Source: Planctomycetaceae bacterium (GTDB lineage Bacteria; Planctomycetota; Planctomycetia; Pirellulales; Thermoguttaceae). Taken from it: a DNA stretch of 64,000 bases. The stretch spans positions 1-64,000 of the forward strand of contig JAAYAY010000007.1 of assembly GCA_012719125.1 (NCBI GenBank), in the 5' to 3' direction. This document shows, piece by piece, positions 1-10,039 of this stretch. Under the pieces are notes generated by a model. That model was not told where the DNA came from. It saw only the letters and a list, made by a program, of their open reading frames with translations, and searched no databases. Within the stretch, counting starts at the first letter, position 1; each line of letters starts with the position of its first letter. Both the position numbers and the translations under genes were made by a program.

Positions 1-144
1 AACGCTTGAGCCTCTCCACCCCCGCACAACTTCTCAGCCGCCGCCTCCCAAGGCCCCCTAACTGACCGCCTCCGCCACGCACCCGTTGCAAACGACACAG
101 GGTAGCGGAAAATAAGGTTAAACGAGTGTTGCACAATGACAACT

Positions 145-157
145 GTTTCGTCGAAAC
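145..157. promoter_or_regulatory. Inverted repeat, possible operator
   Basis: GTTTCG-T-CGAAAC, two perfect 6-bp arms around one base, lies 47 bases before the regulator gene at 204. A symmetrical site directly ahead of an AraC/XylR-type gene could be an autoregulatory operator. No second copy was seen in the window, so this is a position-based guess. Confidence 0.3.
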
Positions 158-203
158 GCTCTGACGCAGCGATCTTCAAGCATCCGATACGAAAGCCCCG
201 CCC

Positions 204-1370
204 ATGTCACACACTCCCCGTGTCGCTCTGCTGATGGGAAGCTCGCGTTCTTACGAACGAGGTCTCATTCACGGAATCGCCAAATACTCCGCTCTCCACG
301 GCCCCTGGCACTTCTACCGCGACATCCCGTCCGTCGCCGGTGGACGCCAACTGTCGATCCGGGCCCTCAAGGATTGGTCACCCGACGGGCTTATTCTTCG
401 CGAACAGAGGAACATGGACGCCGTCCTCGATCTCGGTTTGCCCATCGTGATCTCCCCTTCTCAGCGGACAATTCCCGGCTATGCAAACATCCGCAGCAAC
501 GACGATCGGATCGGGCGGTTGGGCGCCGAGCATCTGATCGACTGCGGCCTGCGGCATTTCGCCTACTGCGGCATGGACCCCATTTTCGTCTGGTCCCGAG
601 GCCGCCGCGACGGCTTCTGCCGCCGGATTGCCGAGATTGGCTTGGAGGTCCACTGCTACGATCCGCCTCACAAGGCTCGGCAATTCGCCTGGTCACGGGA
701 ACGTCGCCACATGGTCGCCTGGTTGCGATCTCTGCCCAGGCCGCTGGGGTTGATGGTCTGCAGCGATGATCACTGTCTGTGTGTCATTGAAGCCTGCTCG
801 CTGGCCGATCGCCGGATCCCCGACGACGTGGCGTTGGTGAGCGTCGGCGACGATGAAATGATTTGCGATCTCACCTTTCCGCCCTTGTCGAGCGTCGCCA
901 TGGCAACATCCCGCGGCGGATACACGGCCGCCGAGAACCTCGCCCGGCAAATGACGGGCTGTAAGGAAACCCCGGATGTCTTGATCGAGCCGACGGGCGT
1001 CGTGCGGCGCAGCTCGTCCGATATTGTCGCTCTCGACGACCGCGAGATCGTAGGCGCCATTCGTTTCATTCAGCAGAACGCCGGACGCCCCTTGTCGGTC
1101 GCCGACGTGGTCGGGGCAACGTCGCTGTCGCGCAGAGCCCTCTACGACCGGTTCGCCCGAGCCACTGGACGATGCGTCTCCGAGTACATTCGGGGCGTCC
1201 GTGCCGCCCGGGCAGCCCGGCTCCTGCTCGAGACCGCCGCCCCCGTAGCCCAGATCGCCGCCACCCTGCAATTCCCCGACGAGAAGAATTTCGCTCGCTT
1301 CTTCCGCCGAGAAAGGGGCCTCAGCCCTCGCGAGTACCGCAACCGGCGGGGCGATCGGCACTCGCCCTGA
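204..1370 (+). CDS. XylR-type sugar-responsive transcriptional regulator
   Basis: This 388-residue protein is a predicted DNA-binding regulator of the XylR type. Residues about 5-270 look like a LacI/periplasmic-binding-protein ligand domain (opening PRVALLMGSSRSYERGLI), which in the family binds a sugar. Residues about 276-380 form an AraC DNA-binding domain with two helix-turn-helix units, one at SVADVVGATSLSRRALYDRF and one around FPDEKNFARFFRRERGLSP. Length and domain order match XylR of proteobacteria and the many planctomycete paralogues. The ATG at 204 has a weak GAAAG nine bases before it. The ligand and target genes are not evident: the next gene is unrelated, and the true target may lie left of the window. 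Assignment to the family is secure; binding of xylose itself is not claimed. Confidence 0.88.
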   Translation: MSHTPRVALLMGSSRSYERGLIHGIAKYSALHGPWHFYRDIPSVAGGRQLSIRALKDWSPDGLILREQRNMDAVLDLGLPIVISPSQRTIPGYANIRSNDDRIGRLGAEHLIDCGLRHFAYCGMDPIFVWSRGRRDGFCRRIAEIGLEVHCYDPPHKARQFAWSRERRHMVAWLRSLPRPLGLMVCSDDHCLCVIEACSLADRRIPDDVALVSVGDDEMICDLTFPPLSSVAMATSRGGYTAAENLARQMTGCKETPDVLIEPTGVVRRSSSDIVALDDREIVGAIRFIQQNAGRPLSVADVVGATSLSRRALYDRFARATGRCVSEYIRGVRAARAARLLLETAAPVAQIAATLQFPDEKNFARFFRRERGLSPREYRNRRGDRHSP

Positions 1371-1415
1371 ACCCACGGGAAGACTGACATGCACCGGCGC
1401 CCGGTTTCACGCCAC

Positions 1416-1444
1416 TTCGCGGACACGAGAGAAGTCGGTAGAAT
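1416..1444 (+). promoter_or_regulatory. Possible sigma-70-like promoter
   Basis: A TTCGCG box and TAGAAT are separated by 17 bases, with GG before TAGAAT giving an extended -10. It lies 80 bases before the ATG at 1524. The -35 match is poor. The same GGTAGAAT string recurs before ftsH and before the gene at 14271. Confidence 0.35.
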
Positions 1445-1523
1445 CGTCTCTGGCAGCGAGTGCCGCACGACTTGACTCAAACCCTGCTTCTTCCACGTAC
1501 CAAGAATCGAAGGGAGGCTGGCG

Positions 1524-3143
1524 ATGATCGGGGCAGTTTGGAGACGGAGGGCACCAAGCGGCGTGCTTTGGACCTTGGCGGGGGCGATTCTCATTTCGTG
1601 GGTCGCCGACACCGCCGTCGCGCAGCAGACCGACCAGGCGCGGCGGCGCCAATTCGTGGAGGGTCTGCTGCAGACGCTGATCGATTCGCAGCTTCCGCCC
1701 CGGCAGCCGCCGCCGCCGGTTCCCCCGCCGGCTCCTCCGCTCCGCCCACCGTCGAAGCTCGCCGAAGTCCGCACGGAATTGGATGCGTTCGCCTCCGAAT
1801 CGCGCGAGCTTCTCAACGCTCTGCAGGCCGACTGGTCGCGGGCCGAGCCGGTCGGTCCGTTGATCGGCGAAACGGCCAAGATACACCATGCCGCCTCGGC
1901 CGTGGCCGGAAAGTATCGCCAGTCTCCTCTGTTCGACCTCGCGCCCATCGCCCAGGACTACGGCCTGATCAATCGGGACTGGCGCATCCTGGCCTATCGC
2001 ATTCAGCAGATCCGTAACCTGAGCCGAAGAGCCTCCGACCTTGTCGGTTCGCTGAACGCTCACGATCAGCGGCTCTGCCGGCTGCTCGAGGTCCAGCCGC
2101 AGTTGGACGTTCCATCCCTCGTCCGCCAAACCGCCGCCCTGCTCGTCGACCTCCAGAACCTGGCCGACGATCTGCAGTCCGACCTGCCCCCCTCACCCGA
2201 GAAGAGCCGGTTGACGACACTGTGCCGGCAGGCTCAGCAAGGGGCGGGCGAAACGGCCGAGGCCGTTTCCGGCGGCGCGGCGCACGACGTGATCCAGGAA
2301 GCGTACAAGAAGTTCCGCACCGAGTGGAGCGCGCTCGTGGCCGCACTTCGCCCTGTCGATAACCGCTACGTCCAACGAACGGTCCGCCGCGTGTGGCAGA
2401 GCGATCGGGTCATTCACGAGTTGCTGTGGATCCCGTACGAGACCGATCGTGCGCACACGATCTACATGGCCCAGGTGCTGCAGGGCCACATCGACACGCT
2501 CTACGACACCGTCTCGCTCGAGGACCTCATCGACCTGCCGCCCGCCCGGCAGGTCCTTCCCATCGCCGGCGAGTTCTACGGACTCTGCGAATACTTCATT
2601 CTCTGCGCCGAGGGCAAGAACAGCCTCGACGACCTGGCCAAGGCCTATTGGGATCTCGACGCGGCCTGGCCCGGGTTTTCGGACTGCTTCGCTTCCGCCA
2701 AGTCGCCCGAGGTGCACCACACGCTGACCGAGATCGAGCAATCGATGTCTGCGCTTCGGCAACTTCTGGGGATCCCGCCCGCGATCGACTGGGAACTGGC
2801 CCGGCAACGCAGTTCCCGGCTGGAGTATCTGGCCCACGCCCTGGAGCGCAGCCTGGAATCGACCGCACAGTCGTCCGGCAAATACCCGAGTCACGTGCGC
2901 AGCCGGATCACCTCGGCCGCCAACAGGAGCCGGGGCTTCTGCACTTCGTGCAGAGATCTCAACGCCAAGATCGTCGCCAAAACCAGTCCCAAACAGCTCG
3001 GTCCGGAGTGTACGGCGTTGGCGCAGGCCTGGGCTCTCGTCCAAAAGGACATGATCTCCGTTTTTCGCGAGGAAGACGTTTTCAGTTCCACCGCCGAAGT
3101 CGCCAAGACCCTCGTCGAACTCCAAACCACATTCACTCCGTAG
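1524..3143 (+). CDS. Secreted protein of unknown function, mostly helical
   Basis: I do not recognise this 539-residue protein. It has a basic start, a hydrophobic stretch (about residues 12-30) and an AVA-QQ type signal-peptidase site near residue 34, so it is probably exported. A proline-rich linker follows (about 54-76). The rest is rich in Leu, Arg, Glu and Asp with regular helical spacing and no catalytic motif I can name. The start is well supported by AGGGAGG about seven bases before the ATG. It is a single gene between the regulator and recQ, and its end is followed by an imperfect palindromic repeat. Homologues, if any, are likely confined to planctomycetes. Confidence 0.75.
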   Translation: MIGAVWRRRAPSGVLWTLAGAILISWVADTAVAQQTDQARRRQFVEGLLQTLIDSQLPPRQPPPPVPPPAPPLRPPSKLAEVRTELDAFASESRELLNALQADWSRAEPVGPLIGETAKIHHAASAVAGKYRQSPLFDLAPIAQDYGLINRDWRILAYRIQQIRNLSRRASDLVGSLNAHDQRLCRLLEVQPQLDVPSLVRQTAALLVDLQNLADDLQSDLPPSPEKSRLTTLCRQAQQGAGETAEAVSGGAAHDVIQEAYKKFRTEWSALVAALRPVDNRYVQRTVRRVWQSDRVIHELLWIPYETDRAHTIYMAQVLQGHIDTLYDTVSLEDLIDLPPARQVLPIAGEFYGLCEYFILCAEGKNSLDDLAKAYWDLDAAWPGFSDCFASAKSPEVHHTLTEIEQSMSALRQLLGIPPAIDWELARQRSSRLEYLAHALERSLESTAQSSGKYPSHVRSRITSAANRSRGFCTSCRDLNAKIVAKTSPKQLGPECTALAQAWALVQKDMISVFREEDVFSSTAEVAKTLVELQTTFTP

Positions 3144-3158
3144 TGCGTCAGAAAACTA

Positions 3159-3241
3159 TGTAGGTACCGGGCGCCGCACGGTTCCTGAAGCTGCCAGAAA
3201 CATACCACTTCAAGGTACCGTGCAGCGCCCGGTGCCTACTG
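3159..3241. repeat. Imperfect palindromic interspersed repeat (family B)
   Basis: Two arms of about 28 bases (3159-3187 and 3212-3241) are inverted relative to each other around a 24-base centre. The left arm is, base for base over 29 positions, the reverse complement of 31260-31288. It fills nearly the whole gap between the secreted-protein stop and the recQ start, so recQ translation begins only 10 bases beyond it and shows no clear Shine-Dalgarno. Confidence 0.85.
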
Positions 3242-3251
3242 CTCACTGCTC

Positions 3252-5849
3252 ATGGCTGAAGGCCCACTGCAACTCGAATCCCACCTGGCCCGCTTCCGGC
3301 TTTCGGGCTTTCGGCCGGGTCAGGAAGAGGTCATCCGCACCGTCGTCGAGGGGCGCGATTGTCTGTGCGTGATGCCGACGGGCGGGGGAAAGAGTCTCTG
3401 CTACCAGTTGCCGGCCCTGGTTCTCGACGGCCTTACGGTGGTCGTGTCGCCGCTTATCGCGTTGATGAAGGACCAGGTCGACCAATTGCGCAAACTCGAC
3501 CTGCCGGTCACCTTCATCAACAGCAGTCTTTCGCCCGACGAGCAGAATGCGCGGTTGCAGGCGGTCGCGGCGGGCCAGGTCAAGATGGTCTACGCCGTAC
3601 CCGAGCGATTCCGCAGCCCCCGGTTTCTGGAGGCCGTGCGCGCTGCGGGCTTGCGGCTGCTGGCCGTCGATGAGGCCCACTGCATCAGCCAATGGGGGCA
3701 CGACTTCCGCCCCGATTACGCCCGGCTGGGCCATTTTCGCGAGGTGCTGGGCAATCCGCCGACCATCGCGCTAACGGCGACGGCCACCGCCGACGTCCGC
3801 CGCGACATCATTGAGCAGCTCAAACTCCGCGAGCCGGAGACGTTCATTCGGGGCTTCGCCCGCGAAAACCTCTTCTATCGCGTCACCAAGACCAGCGGCG
3901 AGCGAGAGAGGATGGATCGCCTCGTCGAGTTCCTCGAAGAAACGCCGGGCTCCGGAATCATCTACGCGTCGACTCGCCGGCGCACCGAGGAAGTGGCTGA
4001 AATCCTGGGCAAGCGGCTCCGGCGTAAGGTGATCGCCTACCACGCCGGCCTGCTGCCCGAACCCCGCAAGGCGGCCCAAGAGGCGTTCATGCGCGGCCAG
4101 GTCGAGATCATCGTCGCCACCACCGCCTTCGGCATGGGAATCGACAAACCGGACGTGCGCTTCGTGGTCCACTACAATCTGCCCGGCACGCTCGAAGGCT
4201 ATTACCAGGAAGCAGGACGAGCCGGACGGGACGGGCTCCCCTCCCAATGCCTGCTCCTCTACAACGCCTCTGATCGCTACATCCAGGAATGGTTTATCGA
4301 AAGCGCCTACCCCGGCCCGGAAAACGTCGAACTCGTCTACGAATACCTCGCCTCCGTCGACGCCGACCCGATCGAACTCACTCAACAGGAAATCAAAGAA
4401 CGTCTGGCTCTCCCCATCGGCGCCGACGGCGTCGGGACCTGCGAGCAGTTGCTCGAATCGGCCGGCGTCCTCCGCCGCCTTGTCGCCTCCGACAACCGGG
4501 CGACCGTCCGTCTCGACAGCAATCTGCCCACGCTCGTCGACCTGCTCCCCAAGCGGGCCAACGTCCGCCGTACCGTCCTGCGTGCCGTCGAGCAGATCGT
4601 CGGCGGTCGCCGCGGGGAAAGCGTTGCCTTCGAGCCCGTCGAGTTGCAGCGTCTCACCGGTTTGGAGCATCTGTCGATCGCCACGGCCTTGCGCGAACTG
4701 AATGAACTCGACGCCTTCGACTACGTGCCCCCCTTTCGCGGACGGGCCATCCGCATGCTCGATCGCGAAACGCCCTTCGATCAACTGGAAATCGACTTCG
4801 AGACGATCGAGAAACGAAAGGCGGCCGAATACGAGAAACTCAACCGGATCATCCAGTTCGCCCTCAACGCCTCCTGCCGCCAACAGGCCATCCTGCAATA
4901 CTTCGGCGAAACCGACGGGCACGACTGCGGCCACTGCGATAATTGCCGGCGCCTCGGCCGCGGCGGCGCAGCGCCCGTTACCGCCGAGTTGAACGACGAA
5001 GCGGTCAAGACCATACGAATCGCCCTGAGCGGCGTCGCTCGCGTGCAGCAACGCTTCCGCTGCGGCAAGAACCTGGTCGGCCAGATGCTGTGCGGGTCCA
5101 AGGCCGCCAAAATCACCAAGCTCGGCCTCGATCAACTGAGCACATTCGGCTTGCTCGAGCATCTCACTCAAACCGAAGTCGTCGCCCTCCTGGACGCGCT
5201 TGTCACCACCGGCCACCTCGCCCAGGTCGACCTCGACCAGTACCGCCCCGTCCTCGAACTCACCGAGGCCGGCGCCGAACTCATGCGCGGGCAGCGAGAA
5301 TTCGAAGGCGTCCTGCCGCTCCCCCCCGAGATTCTGGCCAAGATCCGCAGAGACCAATCGCCACCGCCCTCGCCGATCGACGCGGAACCGGAGCCGCTCG
5401 ATGTCGATCCTCAACTCCTCGACCGGCTGAAAATATGGCGCAAACAGAAAGGCTCCCTCACCGGCCAGCCTCTCTACCTGATCCTGAGCAATCGCACCCT
5501 CGAAGAACTGGCCGCCGCTCAACCCCGCACTCGCGACGCCCTCCTGGAAATCACCGGCATCGGTCAGCGAAAATTGGATCAATACGGCCACGAACTCCTG
5601 GAACTCATCGCAGAGACTCCCACACACCAACCCGAAGCGCAAACGAGGACGGTGGACCAGACAGTGCAGCCCCCTGCCGCAGCGCCAGCGACGACCGTCG
5701 ACGCCGCATCGCGCCACCCAAGTTGCTACTGGACATGGCGCATGCTCCAGGCCGGCCTGTCCGTGGAAGAGATAGCCGCCGCCCGGGATATATCCATTGA
5801 GGCCGTCCGGCGCGAACAAGATCAGGCCAGCCGACTCGGATTCTCTTAG
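3252..5849 (+). CDS. recQ: ATP-dependent DNA helicase RecQ
   Basis: This is a 3'-5' superfamily 2 helicase for recombination and fork repair. The 865-residue protein shows Walker A TGGGKS (43-48), the DEAH box (140-143, in [17 protein letters not shown]), and helicase-C motifs ending [13 protein letters not shown] zinc-binding cluster ending HDCGHCDNC (about 557-565) is followed by a winged-helix RQC region and an HRDC domain (about 717-785, [11 protein letters not shown]). A C-terminal helix-turn-helix of about 45 residues ([16 protein letters not shown]) follows, as in long bacterial RecQ. E. coli RecQ is about 610 residues, so the extra C-terminus is large. Between HRDC and the last domain, about residues 793-801 (QPEAQTRTV) are encoded by an interspersed repeat read in frame. 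No good ribosome-binding site is visible because a repeat abuts the start. Confidence 0.97.
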   Translation: MAEGPLQLESHLARFRLSGFRPGQEEVIRTVVEGRDCLCVMPTGGGKSLCYQLPALVLDGLTVVVSPLIALMKDQVDQLRKLDLPVTFINSSLSPDEQNARLQAVAAGQVKMVYAVPERFRSPRFLEAVRAAGLRLLAVDEAHCISQWGHDFRPDYARLGHFREVLGNPPTIALTATATADVRRDIIEQLKLREPETFIRGFARENLFYRVTKTSGERERMDRLVEFLEETPGSGIIYASTRRRTEEVAEILGKRLRRKVIAYHAGLLPEPRKAAQEAFMRGQVEIIVATTAFGMGIDKPDVRFVVHYNLPGTLEGYYQEAGRAGRDGLPSQCLLLYNASDRYIQEWFIESAYPGPENVELVYEYLASVDADPIELTQQEIKERLALPIGADGVGTCEQLLESAGVLRRLVASDNRATVRLDSNLPTLVDLLPKRANVRRTVLRAVEQIVGGRRGESVAFEPVELQRLTGLEHLSIATALRELNELDAFDYVPPFRGRAIRMLDRETPFDQLEIDFETIEKRKAAEYEKLNRIIQFALNASCRQQAILQYFGETDGHDCGHCDNCRRLGRGGAAPVTAELNDEAVKTIRIALSGVARVQQRFRCGKNLVGQMLCGSKAAKITKLGLDQLSTFGLLEHLTQTEVVALLDALVTTGHLAQVDLDQYRPVLELTEAGAELMRGQREFEGVLPLPPEILAKIRRDQSPPPSPIDAEPEPLDVDPQLLDRLKIWRKQKGSLTGQPLYLILSNRTLEELAAAQPRTRDALLEITGIGQRKLDQYGHELLELIAETPTHQPEAQTRTVDQTVQPPAAAPATTVDAASRHPSCYWTWRMLQAGLSVEEIAAARDISIEAVRREQDQASRLGFS
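5631..5650 (+). repeat. Interspersed repeat (family A) inside recQ
   Basis: CCCGAAGCGCAAACGAGGAC differs by one base from 36037-36056 and matches the inverted copy at 36262-36279 with few changes. The CACCAA just before it is also shared. Here it is translated as part of RecQ, in the linker between the HRDC domain and the final helix-turn-helix. Confidence 0.85.
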
Positions 5850-5925
5850 ACGCCCTATTGTCAACCGTGCTTCGCAGAATCCGCGTCTGCCCTCTTCTGC
5901 CCCCCATTCTAGCTACAGCCCCGGG

Positions 5926-5954
5926 TCGAATCCTCCGACCAGATTCGGTAGAAT
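5926..5954 (+). promoter_or_regulatory. Possible ftsH promoter
   Basis: TCGAAT and TAGAAT are 17 bases apart, with GG directly before TAGAAT. The site lies about 141 bases before the ftsH ATG in the recQ-ftsH gap. The extended -10 is shared with 1437-1444 and 14196-14203. Confidence 0.4.
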
Positions 5955-6095
5955 GAAGAGTTGATGGTCTTCCAGTCGCCAGGGACGTCATCCAGTCGTG
6001 ATGCAACCGCCCGGAATCCTGGACTCTGCATCCGGTTGCGCGCCGACCGTGGACCGACGGCCACTCGACCCGAACCTATTGGAAAGAAATCACTT

Positions 6096-8102
6096 ATGGC
6101 CAAGAAGCCAGACGAGGGAAAAGCGGCGCCCCAGCGACCAGTTTCGAGTCGGCGCCCGCCCACCACGTCGATGTGGCTGCTGCTGGTGGCGGCAATCGTC
6201 GTCATCTTGATCGCGTTTTTCGATGGCCAGTCGCGTCGATCGGAGATCACCTGGGGGATGTTTCGCGCCCAATTGGAGGAAGGCGGCGGCAACATTGCCG
6301 AGGCCCACGCCAAGGGCATGGAAATCTCCGGCAAGTTCAAAGAACCGCCCATCGATCCCAAGGCCGACAAACCCGGCAAGAAACTCCAGAAGGAGTTCTT
6401 CACCAAGATCCCCATCTTTGTGCTCGAGGACCCCGAGTTCGACAACAAGCTCTACAAGGCCTTGGGCGACAAGTACTCGGCCGAGGAACCGACCGACACC
6501 TCGGCCGCCCTGCTGTGGGTCTCGCTGCTGGTCACTGTGGCCCTGTTCGTGGGCATCTGGATCATGATCCGCCGGACCCAGGCCATGTCGAGCGGCATGC
6601 TTACGGGCTTCGGCAAGAGCCCGGCTCGCCGCTACCAGGGTGGCGACAAGCCCGTCACCTTCGAAGACGTGGCCGGACTTGAATCGGTCAAGAACGACCT
6701 GGAAGAAGTCGTCGAGTACCTGAAGAATCCGGCCAAGTTCCAGCGTCTGGGCGGGCGAGTGCCCAAGGGCGTCCTGCTTGTCGGCCCGCCAGGTACCGGC
6801 AAGACGCTTCTCGGGCGCGCCGTGGCGGGCGAAGCCAAGGTGCCCTTCTTCTCCATCAACGGCTCCGAGTTCATCCAGATGTTCGTCGGTGTCGGCGCCA
6901 GCCGCGTGCGCGATCTGTTCTCCACCGCCAAGGAGAGCGCCCCCGCCATCCTGTTCATCGACGAAATCGACGCCGTCGGACGCCACCGCGGTACCGGCCT
7001 TGGCGGCGGACATGACGAACGCGAGCAGACCCTCAACCAGATCCTGGGGGAGATGGACGGGTTCACCCAGTCGGAGTCCGTCATCGTCATGGCGGCCACC
7101 AACCGCCCCGACGTGCTCGACCCTGCCCTGCTCCGGCCGGGTCGGTTCGATCGGCACATCACGGTGGATCGTCCCACGTTGAAAGGGCGCGTGGCGATTT
7201 TCAAGGTCCATTCCCGCGAGGTGCCGCTGGCCAACGACGTCGATCTGGAACGGCTCGCCGCCGCCACCGTCGGGCTCACGGGCGCCGACATTCGCAACCT
7301 CGTCAACGAGGCCGCCCTGTGGGCGACCCGCGAGGGCAAAGACGCCGTCGACATGAGCGACTTCGAATATGCTCGCGACAAGATCCTCATGGGCTCGAAG
7401 CGAGAAGATCTGCTCACCGGCGAAGAGAAGTTGATGACGGCCTATCACGAAGCCGGCCATGTGCTCCTGTCCTGGCTGGTGAAGGGTTCCGATCCCGTCC
7501 ACAAAGTCACCATCATCCCCCGCGGTCGAGCCCTGGGCGCCACCCAGGTCCTTCCGGAAGAAGACCGTTACAACATCTCGGCCCACGACATCCACACTCG
7601 GTTGGCCTTCATTCTCGGCGGCCGGGCGGCGGAGAAACTCCAGTTCGACCAGTACACGGCTGGCTGCGAAGACGACCTGAAACGAGCCACCGGGCTGGCC
7701 CGCCGAATGGTCACCCACTGGGGCATGAGCGAGCGGCTCGGACCGGTTGCCTACCGCAACGGCGAGCACCATCCGTTCCTCGGCAAGGAGATGGCCGAGC
7801 CGCGGGAATACAGCGAGCACACCGCCCAGGTGATCGACGAGGAGATCGGGCGAATTCTGAACGAAGCCTTTGCCCGGGCCATGGAAGTCCTGACCGAGCA
7901 CCGCGACAAGCTCGAAACGCTGGCCAAGGCCCTCGACCGCGACGAGGAACTCGACGAACACGAAATCGAGGCCCTGATCGGTCCTCCCGCCTACGATCGC
8001 AAGAAAGACAAAGATCGCGTCGATGCCGAACCGGTGGAAGCGGAAGCGGTGGAATCAGCGGCAGCCCAGTCTGCGTCGAGCGACACGTCAGCGAAAGGAT
8101 AG
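6096..8102 (+). CDS. ftsH: ATP-dependent zinc metalloprotease FtsH
   Basis: This membrane-anchored AAA+ protease degrades unfolded membrane proteins and short-lived regulators. The 668 residues run as a cytoplasmic start, TM1 (about 26-42), an outer loop, TM2 (about 139-159), and the AAA domain. The AAA domain has Walker A GPPGTGKT (230-237), Walker [13 protein letters not shown] and the second region of homology [18 protein letters not shown]. The M41 protease domain carries the zinc motif HEAGH (451-455). I placed the start at 6096 because GGAAAG lies nine bases upstream and TM1 then sits at the usual distance. The reading frame is open 45 codons further upstream, but that part has no family counterpart. 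The C-terminus is acidic and rich in Glu, Val, Ala and Ser. The stop lies seven bases before the next gene, which is probably cotranscribed. Confidence 0.97.
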   Translation: MAKKPDEGKAAPQRPVSSRRPPTTSMWLLLVAAIVVILIAFFDGQSRRSEITWGMFRAQLEEGGGNIAEAHAKGMEISGKFKEPPIDPKADKPGKKLQKEFFTKIPIFVLEDPEFDNKLYKALGDKYSAEEPTDTSAALLWVSLLVTVALFVGIWIMIRRTQAMSSGMLTGFGKSPARRYQGGDKPVTFEDVAGLESVKNDLEEVVEYLKNPAKFQRLGGRVPKGVLLVGPPGTGKTLLGRAVAGEAKVPFFSINGSEFIQMFVGVGASRVRDLFSTAKESAPAILFIDEIDAVGRHRGTGLGGGHDEREQTLNQILGEMDGFTQSESVIVMAATNRPDVLDPALLRPGRFDRHITVDRPTLKGRVAIFKVHSREVPLANDVDLERLAAATVGLTGADIRNLVNEAALWATREGKDAVDMSDFEYARDKILMGSKREDLLTGEEKLMTAYHEAGHVLLSWLVKGSDPVHKVTIIPRGRALGATQVLPEEDRYNISAHDIHTRLAFILGGRAAEKLQFDQYTAGCEDDLKRATGLARRMVTHWGMSERLGPVAYRNGEHHPFLGKEMAEPREYSEHTAQVIDEEIGRILNEAFARAMEVLTEHRDKLETLAKALDRDEELDEHEIEALIGPPAYDRKKDKDRVDAEPVEAEAVESAAAQSASSDTSAKG

Positions 8103-8109
8103 CAGGAGC

Positions 8110-8424
8110 ATGTTCGGACACTGCGTCTACTTCACACTCAAGGACAAGAGTCAGCCGGCCGTCACCGAACTGATCGACGGTTGCCACAAGTACCTGGCCC
8201 CGGTCCCCGGCATTGTCTTCTTCGCCGCCGGCGCCCGGGCCGAGGAGATGCAGCGGCCGGTGAACGACCGCGACTTCGACGTCGCCCTCCACGTCGTCTT
8301 CACCGACCAGGCCGCCCACGAAGCCTACCAGATCCACGAAGACCACGCAGCCTTCATCCAGAAGTACTCCGCAAACTGGGAGAAAGTTCGCGTGTTCGAC
8401 GCCCAGGTGACGGGAGTGAAGTAG
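8110..8424 (+). CDS. Dabb (stress-responsive alpha/beta barrel) domain protein
   Basis: This small protein of 104 residues has the Dabb fold: an opening beta strand MFGHCVYFTLKD, the middle HVVFTDQAAHEAYQIHEDH and a C-terminal strand KVRVFDAQV. Such proteins form dimeric ferredoxin-like barrels; some are enzymes (olivetolic acid cyclase type), but most bacterial ones have no known reaction. The start at 8110 is set by AGCAGGAGC immediately upstream, inside the seven-base gap after ftsH, so the two are very likely one transcript. A link to proteolysis is not implied by the family. Confidence 0.88.
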   Translation: MFGHCVYFTLKDKSQPAVTELIDGCHKYLAPVPGIVFFAAGARAEEMQRPVNDRDFDVALHVVFTDQAAHEAYQIHEDHAAFIQKYSANWEKVRVFDAQVTGVK

Positions 8425-8539
8425 GCCGGATCATCGCGCAGAGGTCTCCGGCGGCTAACCGCCTTCGTAGATCACCGGTCGGTATCTGGGCGGTGGAACG
8501 GGTTTGCCCGACTGTCGCCCCTCAGCGTGGACCGGTATG

Positions 8540-10039
8540 TCAGGGCTTTGAGAGTAGTTCGGCGTTGTCGACCCACATCACTAAGAAGGGTCGTGCCGCA
8601 TCTCGCTTCTTCATGACGATCATGAACGGGCGGTCGAAGACGTAATGAAGTGGTCCAGATGCACAAGTCACCTGCGCCTCCGAGGCCAACGCGGCACCAC
8701 TGCGATCCAGCCTGAAGCGAACGGTCTGCATCGCCTTGATGATGAAATAGTCACTGAATCCCGCGTTCAGAAACTGCTTGTCGCTTCCTTCGAGTTCCGC
8801 GAATCGGTGTCGCACCTCCCAATTCAGATTAGGGACACACAATACGTCGTTTATCCCGAGACTTGAGTCAGACTCTGCATCAGGCTGCCGCGCACACCCC
8901 AGCACCTTCGCTTCCATGTCGTCAAGGGTCTCTGCCAGCGTCGCCTTCGGCGGGATGCAGGCAACCACGATCTGGTTGGGTGACGAACATCGGCACAGAT
9001 CTATCACGAACTCTTCAGGCTGTTCAGCACCCGTTTCCAAGCAACGACAATAAAGCACGTCAACCTGGTCCCGCAACTCTTCATGTGCCGACTCATGCTT
9101 CTCCTCGATACCGAACGAAGTGACTTCCACTTCCTTTCCCGAGGAATCTCGAAAGCGGAATGCTTCGCTGCCGTCGAAGAAGGGTACGGTGAAGTCCGCG
9201 CTGGCTTCCAGGTAAGCGTAGGCAAGGATGTCGTTCGGGTCCATCGGGTCGATCTCAACGGCTTTCTGGAACATCCTCGCCATTTTCGATTCGACCTCGT
9301 CCGCAATGCCGTCCTTGGCAAATCCTGCCAGGGCCAGGTAAGAGCCGAGCGGCAAATCGTCCTCCCCGAATTTCGCCTGGTTGAGCCGCGACGCGACCGC
9401 TTCGGCCCCCTTAACGTCGGGTGGCTGCCCGAGAATGTCTTTTGCGAGGCGGTTCCAGGCAAGTTGAAACGTGCCACACCAAATGACATTCATGTCTTTG
9501 GGCATGGGCGTATCCAACGTGGGAACGACGACCGACTGTCGAAGGTCGGTCGACTCGCCGATAAAGGCGATGGGCGGCGGCTCATACGGGCCCTTGATCC
9601 GCGGGTGGAACACCCGGGCCAGGTGCGGCTTCCAAGGGATGATCCCGCAGCCACCGACAAGAAGAAGGCTCACAACAAACGCGAAGCCGAAACGCACCGA
9701 CACGACGGGTACGCTCCTGTGAAATCCGCAAGTCATGCGAGCCAGGAGGCCTGCAATCAGGTACCACTGCAGGCCGCCCAAGAGAACAAGTATCGTGACC
9801 ACCCATGCTGCTTCGATTATCGGGTAGTTCGTCAGGAACACGCCCGCAGTGAAGCGAGCCAGAAGCGTGGCGGGAAGGTCGGCCAGCGCGACCAGCACTT
9901 CGACAACAAGAATCCACTCGCGCTCACTCCTGGTGGCATTTGGCAAGACCTGACAAGAGTATACGGAGACGACCAGCGCCGTGTGCATCGCCACGACCGT
10001 CCATCGCAACAGCGAGGCCATCCGCACCGTTTGGTTCAT
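8540..10039 (-). CDS. Membrane protein with serpin-like C-terminal domain
   Basis: The 499-residue protein starts with about four hydrophobic segments (roughly 12-28, 40-62, 78-100, 112-132); the last ends in LLLVGGCG. A soluble domain of about 340 residues follows. Its C-terminus contains YVFDRPFMIVM (466-476), which fits the serpin signature pattern ([DNQ]-[RKHQS]-[PST]-F flanked by hydrophobic positions), followed by PFLVMWVDNAEL where serpins have the final FMGRV strand. Upstream, RSGAALASEAQV resembles a shortened reactive-loop hinge, and NVIWCGTFQLAW may match the first serpin helix. The domain is shorter than inhibitory serpins (350-400 residues), so protease inhibition is uncertain. 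Family membership is inference from motif and order. It faces ftsH-Dabb tail to tail. Confidence 0.55.
   Translation of the reverse strand: MNQTVRMASLLRWTVVAMHTALVVSVYSCQVLPNATRSEREWILVVEVLVALADLPATLLARFTAGVFLTNYPIIEAAWVVTILVLLGGLQWYLIAGLLARMTCGFHRSVPVVSVRFGFAFVVSLLLVGGCGIIPWKPHLARVFHPRIKGPYEPPPIAFIGESTDLRQSVVVPTLDTPMPKDMNVIWCGTFQLAWNRLAKDILGQPPDVKGAEAVASRLNQAKFGEDDLPLGSYLALAGFAKDGIADEVESKMARMFQKAVEIDPMDPNDILAYAYLEASADFTVPFFDGSEAFRFRDSSGKEVEVTSFGIEEKHESAHEELRDQVDVLYCRCLETGAEQPEEFVIDLCRCSSPNQIVVACIPPKATLAETLDDMEAKVLGCARQPDAESDSSLGINDVLCVPNLNWEVRHRFAELEGSDKQFLNAGFSDYFIIKAMQTVRFRLDRSGAALASEAQVTCASGPLHYVFDRPFMIVMKKRDAARPFLVMWVDNAELLSKP

Noticed and set aside
1-203. Possible end of a gene at the left edge
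   Set aside because: No convincing coding frame runs into the window from the left; only an operator-like inverted repeat was noted.
3771-5864. Long antisense open frame over recQ
   Set aside because: Mirror of a strongly supported gene in GC-rich DNA; no motif and no start signal. The same applies to antisense frames over ftsH (6090-7961), shc (28804-31005), the lyase-like gene (55056-57218) and the GH172-type gene (57706-59505).
8450-8463. GGCGG-CTAA-CCGCC hairpin between the convergent Dabb and serpin-like genes
   Set aside because: Only five base pairs and no T-run on either strand; not supported as a terminator.
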